DNA of 64,000 bases from Nocardia sp. CDC159 (lineage in GTDB: Bacteria > Actinomycetota > Actinomycetes > Mycobacteriales > Mycobacteriaceae). This document shows positions 59,952 to 64,000 of this stretch, in pieces. The notes beneath the pieces were generated by a model that made no database searches, was not told the DNA's origin, and saw only the letters and a list, made by a program, of their open reading frames with translations. Position 1 is the stretch's first letter. Every line of letters begins with the position of its first letter. The stretch is taken from positions 102,009 through 166,008 of the forward strand of contig NZ_JAMRXH010000017.1 of the NCBI RefSeq assembly GCF_023740735.1. The letters run 5' to 3'. Both the position numbers and the translations under genes were made by a program.

Positions 59952-60809
59952 ATGAGTACATTCGCCACCCCTGAGCTGGAGGCAGCATATTTCGGGGCCT
60001 ACGACGCGGTGCTGGCCCACTGGCCGGTACCGGTCGAGACGGTAGATCTTCCGGGTCGGTACGGAACGACGCGGGTCACCTCCGCCGGCCCGGCCGCGGC
60101 GCAGTCGCTGGTCCTGCTGCACGGATACGGCGGCACGTCCGGGATGTGGTACCCGGTCGTCGGTGCGCTGGCCGAGGAGCATCGCGTGCGGGCCGTGGAC
60201 ATCATGGGCGAGCCGGGCCGCAGCCGGCATACCGGCGCGGCCTTGACCAGCATGGACGATCTCGTGGACTGGCTGGCGGAAACGTTCGATCTGCTCGGGC
60301 TACCCGCGGCCGACCTGTGCGGCCAGTCCCTGGGCGGTCACCTCGCGCTCCGGTTCACGCTCGCCCATCCCGAACGGGTGCGACGGCTGGTCCTGCTCGC
60401 CCCGCCCCTGGTCTTCGCCGGGCTCAGTCCCGAATTCGAGGAGCTGGGCCGAAACCGCGACCCGCACCCCACATTCGAGGCCGCCCGCGCGATGCTGGCA
60501 CCGGAGGGCCCAGGCAGCGGGCCGGCGCACGTGGAGGCCTACTTCGATCTGCTCGCGCACGGAGCCGCACACTTCCCGGCCTCGCCGATCGTCTATCCGC
60601 ACCTGCCGGATGGGCTGACCCAGCTGCCGGTCCCGACCTTCGTCGCACTGGCCGGGGCGAGTGAGGTGCACGATTCGGCGGTGGCCGCGGAGGCCGCGCG
60701 GCGCGCCGGGGCCCATACGATGGTTCTCCCCGGTGCTGGGCACGGCCTGCTGGCCGACGTCGAACCCGTCCGCGGCCTCGTCCTGGAACACCTCCGGCTG
60801 CACGACTAG
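59952..60809 (+). CDS. Alpha/beta hydrolase
   Basis: 285 residues. AAGGAG lies 6 nt before the ATG. Oxyanion segment VLLHGYGGTSGMWYPVVGAL, nucleophile elbow LCGQSLGGHLALRFTLAHPE (Ser about 126) and catalytic His in LPGAGHGLLADVEPV. Standard length and order; the substrate is unknown. Divergent from, and probably regulated by, the TetR gene. Confidence 0.9.
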   Translation: MSTFATPELEAAYFGAYDAVLAHWPVPVETVDLPGRYGTTRVTSAGPAAAQSLVLLHGYGGTSGMWYPVVGALAEEHRVRAVDIMGEPGRSRHTGAALTSMDDLVDWLAETFDLLGLPAADLCGQSLGGHLALRFTLAHPERVRRLVLLAPPLVFAGLSPEFEELGRNRDPHPTFEAARAMLAPEGPGSGPAHVEAYFDLLAHGAAHFPASPIVYPHLPDGLTQLPVPTFVALAGASEVHDSAVAAEAARRAGAHTMVLPGAGHGLLADVEPVRGLVLEHLRLHD

Positions 60810-60974
60810 CCTGGTCCAGGCCGCCCAGGCACCCTTCTCGCAGACCGGCGCGCGGCCCTCGGCGGTGCGGCCGGTCTTGGCGATGGACGGGTCGCCGGCC
60901 TCGTCGCGGCCGGTGCCCACGTTGTACGGGCCGGTCGACTCGGGCAACAGCCCATACGCGTGCACTTCGAAATG
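60810..60974 (-). pseudogene. Decayed coding fragment, unknown family
   Basis: On the minus strand 60974-60810 reads HFEVHAYGLLPESTGPYNVG, then TGRDEAGDPSIAKTGRTAEG and RAPVCEKGAWAAWTRL, which is compositionally like real protein. It has no start or matching upstream sequence, and runs antisense into the hydrolase gene; a TAG one base out of frame lies at 60807-60809. I do not recognise it. The rest of 60975-61264 shows no gene. Confidence 0.3.
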
Positions 60975-61264
60975 CCTCGAACGTCCGCTACTGCCGCTGG
61001 TCGGGCGATCTGAGCGGTGAGATCGACTGCGGTGCAGACTGTTCGACGATGCTGGCGGCACGTCCGGTTTCCTGGTAACAGACCCGACCTCATGTCCACG
61101 TGGACGTGAAAATCGCACCCATAGATGGCTGTCGATGTTACGGCGGGCAGGTCGTCGACTATGGCCTGCGTTGGTGGGTCAGCGACTCCATGTACATCCG
61201 CTCATGCCGACGAGCGTGCAAAAAGGCGTGGCGTTTCGTCGGGCGTTCTGATTAGTTCGACCGT

Positions 61265-61453
61265 ATGGATTGGGTGCGGGATTTCTACTCCGTCAGTGGC
61301 GGGTCGTGGGCCAAGGCCGATGCGAAGGTCACCGATCACCTGGTCACGCTCGTCCGCAACGGCGCTGTCTTCCACAAGGGCAAACTGCTGGAGCAACCCA
61401 TCGATGTCACCTCTGCCAACCCCGATGAATCACACGCCACGGCAGTCGCGTGA
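61265..61453 (+). CDS. Short protein, possible methyltransferase N-terminal remnant
   Basis: 62 residues from an ATG at 61265 that lacks a clear ribosome site. The opening MDWVRDFYSVSGGSWAKADA resembles the N-terminus of some actinobacterial SAM-dependent methyltransferases (MDW-x-x-DFY-S-x-T-G). The rest (HLVTLVRNGAVFHKGKLLEQ) does not, and no SAM-binding motif follows. It may be a fragment or an unrelated small protein. The GNAT gene begins 6 nt downstream. Confidence 0.35.
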   Translation: MDWVRDFYSVSGGSWAKADAKVTDHLVTLVRNGAVFHKGKLLEQPIDVTSANPDESHATAVA

Positions 61454-61459
61454 AACACC

Positions 61460-61999
61460 ATGAACAGCGATGAGGTAGTCCTCCGACGCGCCATAGACTC
61501 CGACGCATCGGCCATCGCCGACGTGTGGCTGCGGTCCTTCGCGGCCGCTCTGCCGACCGTCCGCCGCGCCCACGACGACGAGCAGGTCCGCCGTTGGATC
61601 GCCGATCTCGTCGTCCCGCACCACGAGACCTGGGTCGCGGTCGCCGCAGGCTCAGTAGTCGGGCTGCTGGTGCTGGACGGCGAGGAGCTGGAACAGCTCT
61701 ACCTGGAACCAGCCTGGCGTGGCCGCGGCCTGGGTGACCGGCTCGTCGAGTTGGCCAAGCAGCGCCGACCACAGGGCTTGCGACTGTGGACTTTCCAAGT
61801 CAATACCGCAGCGCAACGGTTCTACCGACGGCACGGCTTCATCGAGACCGACCGCACCGACGGCATGCGTAACGAAGAACACGAGCCGGACATCCGCTTG
61901 ACATGGCAACCGACACGCTCACAGTGCCCCGGCCTCGATGCACTCCGGCGCGACCGCCACGAATATCTTGCGATCCTCCCCAGAACACCCGACACCTGA
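61460..61999 (+). CDS. GNAT-family N-acetyltransferase
   Basis: 179 residues. VLRRAIDSDASAIADVWLRS is the first strand-helix; the acetyl-CoA loop is LYLEPAWRGRGLGDRLVELA (R-G-x-G-L-G) near 78-97; LRLWTFQVNTAAQRFYRRHG then FIETDRTDG is the typical end. The last ~30 residues are extra. The acceptor is unknown. It is in the accessory region, ahead of a hairpin at 62016. Confidence 0.9.
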   Translation: MNSDEVVLRRAIDSDASAIADVWLRSFAAALPTVRRAHDDEQVRRWIADLVVPHHETWVAVAAGSVVGLLVLDGEELEQLYLEPAWRGRGLGDRLVELAKQRRPQGLRLWTFQVNTAAQRFYRRHGFIETDRTDGMRNEEHEPDIRLTWQPTRSQCPGLDALRRDRHEYLAILPRTPDT

Positions 62000-62015
62000 A
62001 CCACATACGCACATG

Positions 62016-62055
62016 CCGCGTTCCGCGCGGTCGTGGAAGTCCGCTCGGAACGCGG
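62016..62055. terminator. Hairpin between GNAT and PapA5-like genes
   Basis: CCGCGTTCCG (62016-62025) pairs perfectly with CGGAACGCGG (62046-62055) across a 20-nt loop. It stands between convergent genes ending at 61999 and 62177. Confidence 0.5.
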
Positions 62056-62176
62056 AACATCAACTGGCGGAGTCATCTCAGCTGGCTGAACGCGCCAAAA
62101 TGCCGAATACAGTGCGCGGCACCCTCCGGCTCGGAATTACGCATGGATTTCAGATTTCTGTCAACGCGGTCGCGAG

Positions 62177-63397
62177 TCAGGCGGTCGGGAGGAGGCGGGT
62201 GAGGTTGGCGCGGATTCGGTCGGCCAGTAGTTGTGCGCCGGTGTCGGGTCTGACGACGTCGATGGTGAATTGCCCTTCGAAGGTATGCAGGATGCAGCTG
62301 TTGCGGGGATAGGACCATCCCAGTGCGTCCACGTCGCCCGGTTTGTACGTGACCAGGTAGGGACGGAAATCGTCGATGGTCAGCCCGTCGGGGGTGGCCA
62401 GCTTCGGGATCACGCCCCAATTCGTCGTCGACGCACTGGGCATCCCCGAGCGCGGGTAGGTCATGCCGAGGCTGTGCTCCGGGTGGCGTAGGTAGTAGCG
62501 CTGGACCTCGCCGGTGGCGAGATCGCGGGCGAGTTGGTCGGTCACCGCCTGGGCGAGTGTCTCGGTGTCGGTGGCCGTCTCGGGTGTGGCGGCGAATACG
62601 GCCAAACCGAGGATGTTGGTTCCCTCGGCGTCGCCCACCGGCGGGGTCAGCCGGGTACGGAGATCGACCGGATACCCGTAGACCGGCTGATCGATCTCGA
62701 GCCCGTCGACCTCGGCCACGGCCTGCAGCAGCGCCGCGGACGCCAGGCCGTTGAGCGTGGTCCCGGCTCGGCGGGCGAGCTGGGTCAGCGCTGCGGTCTG
62801 CTCGGCGGTCAGCCGGACACGCGGGCTTGTCCGCAGTGTGGGGGCGATCATGGGCGGCTTGGGCGGCGGCAGCTCGCCGGGTTCGGACTTCTCGGCGGTG
62901 ATGCCGCGTTCGGTCAGCACCTGTTCCAGGGATCGGGGAAAGTCGCTACGGCACGGTCGCACCGCACGCCCTTCGGTCAGGCCGGTGTAGTAGTTCCACA
63001 GATCGGCCAGCAGGTGCACCGAGTGCCTGCCGTCGGCGGCCGAGTGGTGCGTCAGCAGTGTCACCCATGCCGTATCGGTGCTTTCGCGCACGATATGCAG
63101 CACCGCTGCGCGGCCGTCGAGGTCGGGTAGCGGCTCGTCGCTTCGATCGGCCCAGATGAGCAGCGGCGGGGCCGCTGGCTTCACGAAGACCGCCCGCCCG
63201 TCCGGGTCGTCGACGATCCGGCACGACAGCACCGGATGCGATCGTGCCAACGCCGCGAACGCTGCGGTCAATACCTCGGGGGCGAGGCGACCACGGACCC
63301 GGACGGAGTACCCGACGTAGTGCCCGACCGTAGCGGCCTGCCTCTCCAGGGGACCGAGGGGGCGTACTAGCGTGCCCGTTGCGAACGTGCCGGTCAT
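62177..63397 (-). CDS. PapA5-like acyltransferase (condensation-domain family)
   Basis: 406 residues from ATG 63397 (GGAAG about 9 nt upstream; a GTG at 63406 is too close). The active-site H-H-x-x-x-D-G lies in VTLLTHHSAADGRHSVHLLA (about 125). The C-terminal half has YGYPVDLRTRLTPPVGDAEG and FATTP-type strands, ending TYKPGDVDALGWSYPRNSCI. Length and motif match the PapA5 phthiocerol dimycocerosyl transferase group, which moves an acyl chain from a polyketide synthase carrier protein to an alcohol. No polyketide synthase is in view, so the natural product is unknown. Confidence 0.82.
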   Translation of the reverse strand: MTGTFATGTLVRPLGPLERQAATVGHYVGYSVRVRGRLAPEVLTAAFAALARSHPVLSCRIVDDPDGRAVFVKPAAPPLLIWADRSDEPLPDLDGRAAVLHIVRESTDTAWVTLLTHHSAADGRHSVHLLADLWNYYTGLTEGRAVRPCRSDFPRSLEQVLTERGITAEKSEPGELPPPKPPMIAPTLRTSPRVRLTAEQTAALTQLARRAGTTLNGLASAALLQAVAEVDGLEIDQPVYGYPVDLRTRLTPPVGDAEGTNILGLAVFAATPETATDTETLAQAVTDQLARDLATGEVQRYYLRHPEHSLGMTYPRSGMPSASTTNWGVIPKLATPDGLTIDDFRPYLVTYKPGDVDALGWSYPRNSCILHTFEGQFTIDVVRPDTGAQLLADRIRANLTRLLPTA

Positions 63398-63785
63398 GCC
63401 GATCACTTCCTGCCTTGTCTCGCATCCGTCGTCACTCAGCCACTCGGTCGCCTGGTGCGGCCTCGGTTGGCGTTGTGGCGGTCGGGGTTTCTTCGATCGC
63501 CCCTCACCTCCTCAGAATACATTCACGCATTGCTATGTATTTATGTGATTGCGGTCTCAGTGCCGCAGACAATGGGTACGCGATGCGGCCGTAGTCGGGG
63601 GCCGGTCCGCTCGAATCGCGAACGTCTGCTCGCGGCTGGCGTGCATCACGGAGCGGAGGGTGACGGGCGTCACCCCGAACAACGGTCGACGACGCCCCGA
63701 ATGCAAACGCCACCACGATCGGCCAAAACCCAAGAGCAACAAGCTGGAAACCGCCGCGGCTCAGACGTAACGAACGCACCATAAT
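63398..63785. promoter_or_regulatory. PapA5-like upstream region with AATACAT palindrome
   Basis: About 390 bases without a gene. An AT-rich island (63515-63550) contains AATACAT (63516-63522) and its exact complement ATGTATT (63535-63541), 12 nt apart, some 120 nt upstream of the papA5-like start. It is a likely operator or promoter site. The remainder gives no coding signal. Confidence 0.45.
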
Positions 63786-63873
63786 GCCGCGACCCGCGCG
63801 TTTCGCAGCGACCCACGCATGCGACGGAAGATCAATGGGCCGAGATCATCTGGCGCGGCCGAATGCCCTCAAT
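63786..63873. repeat. 94-bp repeat family, divergent copy C
   Basis: Starts GCCGCGACCCGCGCGTTTCG and shares GATCAATGGGC-GAGATCAT-T and CCGAATGCCCTCA with copies A/B in the same order; overall similarity is moderate. It abuts the start of the second IS110-like sequence, with the join right after CCCTCA, near the end of the repeat. Confidence 0.55.
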
Positions 63874-64000
63874 TGGCACCCCTTTAGGTCAAGACCTTCT
63901 CGGGGTGTGGGGGTTAGCCTGTGTGGTGGGTCCGGGTTGTGGCTTGTCCGAAGGATCGGTGTGCGGGTTGGAGCCGGTCACGCTGGAGTCAAGAGTCGTT
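63874..64000 (-). mobile_element. End of a second IS110-family element (cut by window)
   Basis: The 127 bases from TGGCACCCCTTTAGGTCAAG to the window end match 57476-57602 without gaps, with about 15 differences by eye. That is the tnp-distal (3') end of the first IS, so a related but not identical IS110 element in the same orientation should continue to the right, with its transposase on the minus strand. Confidence 0.85.

Overview
This is high-GC actinobacterial DNA, most likely from Nocardia or a close relative. The evidence is GTG starts and GTGA/ATGA stop-start overlaps, RNase E with an IF2-like N-terminus, EspG/EspC/PPE-like type VII secretion proteins, a PapA5-like acyltransferase, a 13E12/DUF222 fragment under a mycobacterial-type LexA box, and two gene blocks whose order matches Mycobacterium tuberculosis (glpD1-tetR-agpS-like-diacylglycerol kinase, like Rv2249c-Rv2252; and valS-folC-DUF4233-ndk-rne-rplU-rpmA-obg-proB, like Rv2448c-Rv2439c).

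Layout. 1-4.7 kb: a cut MFS transporter divergent from a MarR regulator, a molybdopterin oxidoreductase coupled to an HxlR regulator, and a two-domain VOC protein. 4.7-9.6 kb: glycerol-3-phosphate dehydrogenase, its overlapping TetR regulator, an alkyl-DHAP-synthase-like flavoprotein and a lipid kinase, probably one phospholipid/glycerol unit around a shared palindromic operator. 9.7-11.8 kb: a small secreted protein, and an XRE-cupin regulator divergent from a thioredoxin-reductase-like flavoprotein. 12-24.8 kb: the conserved housekeeping block. 24.8-27.3 kb: a decayed RelE-like toxin and a three-gene set tied to type VII secretion. 27.6-30.3 kb: DUF4254 protein, a kinase-less DosS-type dimerisation protein, a GAF-ANTAR regulator and a PPOX-fold flavoprotein. 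30.3-43 kb: metabolic and regulatory genes (D-2-hydroxyacid dehydrogenase, orphan LigD-type polymerase, DinB-like protein, P1 peptidase, ECF41 sigma factor, STAND ATPase, MBL-fold protein, Baeyer-Villiger monooxygenase, hydrolase) and tRNA-Gln(TTG). 43-52.6 kb: Rv1733c-like membrane protein, AraC regulator, an MMPL transporter fused to beta-sandwich repeats, a 32-residue membrane peptide, and a four-gene type VII effector operon.

52.6-64 kb is accessory DNA: truncated genes (DUF222, DNA ligase C-terminus, possible methyltransferase start), an orphan Trp-rich protein, an IS110-family element, the end of a second related element at the right edge, and three copies of a ~94-bp repeat lying against or near them. 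Several genes outside this part (valS, ndk, dinB-like, polymerase, hydrolase, molybdoenzyme) have a TANNNT box 5-7 nt before the start and no Shine-Dalgarno sequence, so leaderless transcription appears common here.

The best candidates for something not well described are the type VII effector operon at 49.5-52.0 kb, the DosS-fragment/GAF-ANTAR/PPOX cluster, the long palindromes at 17.2 and 22.1 kb, and the repeat/IS110 association.
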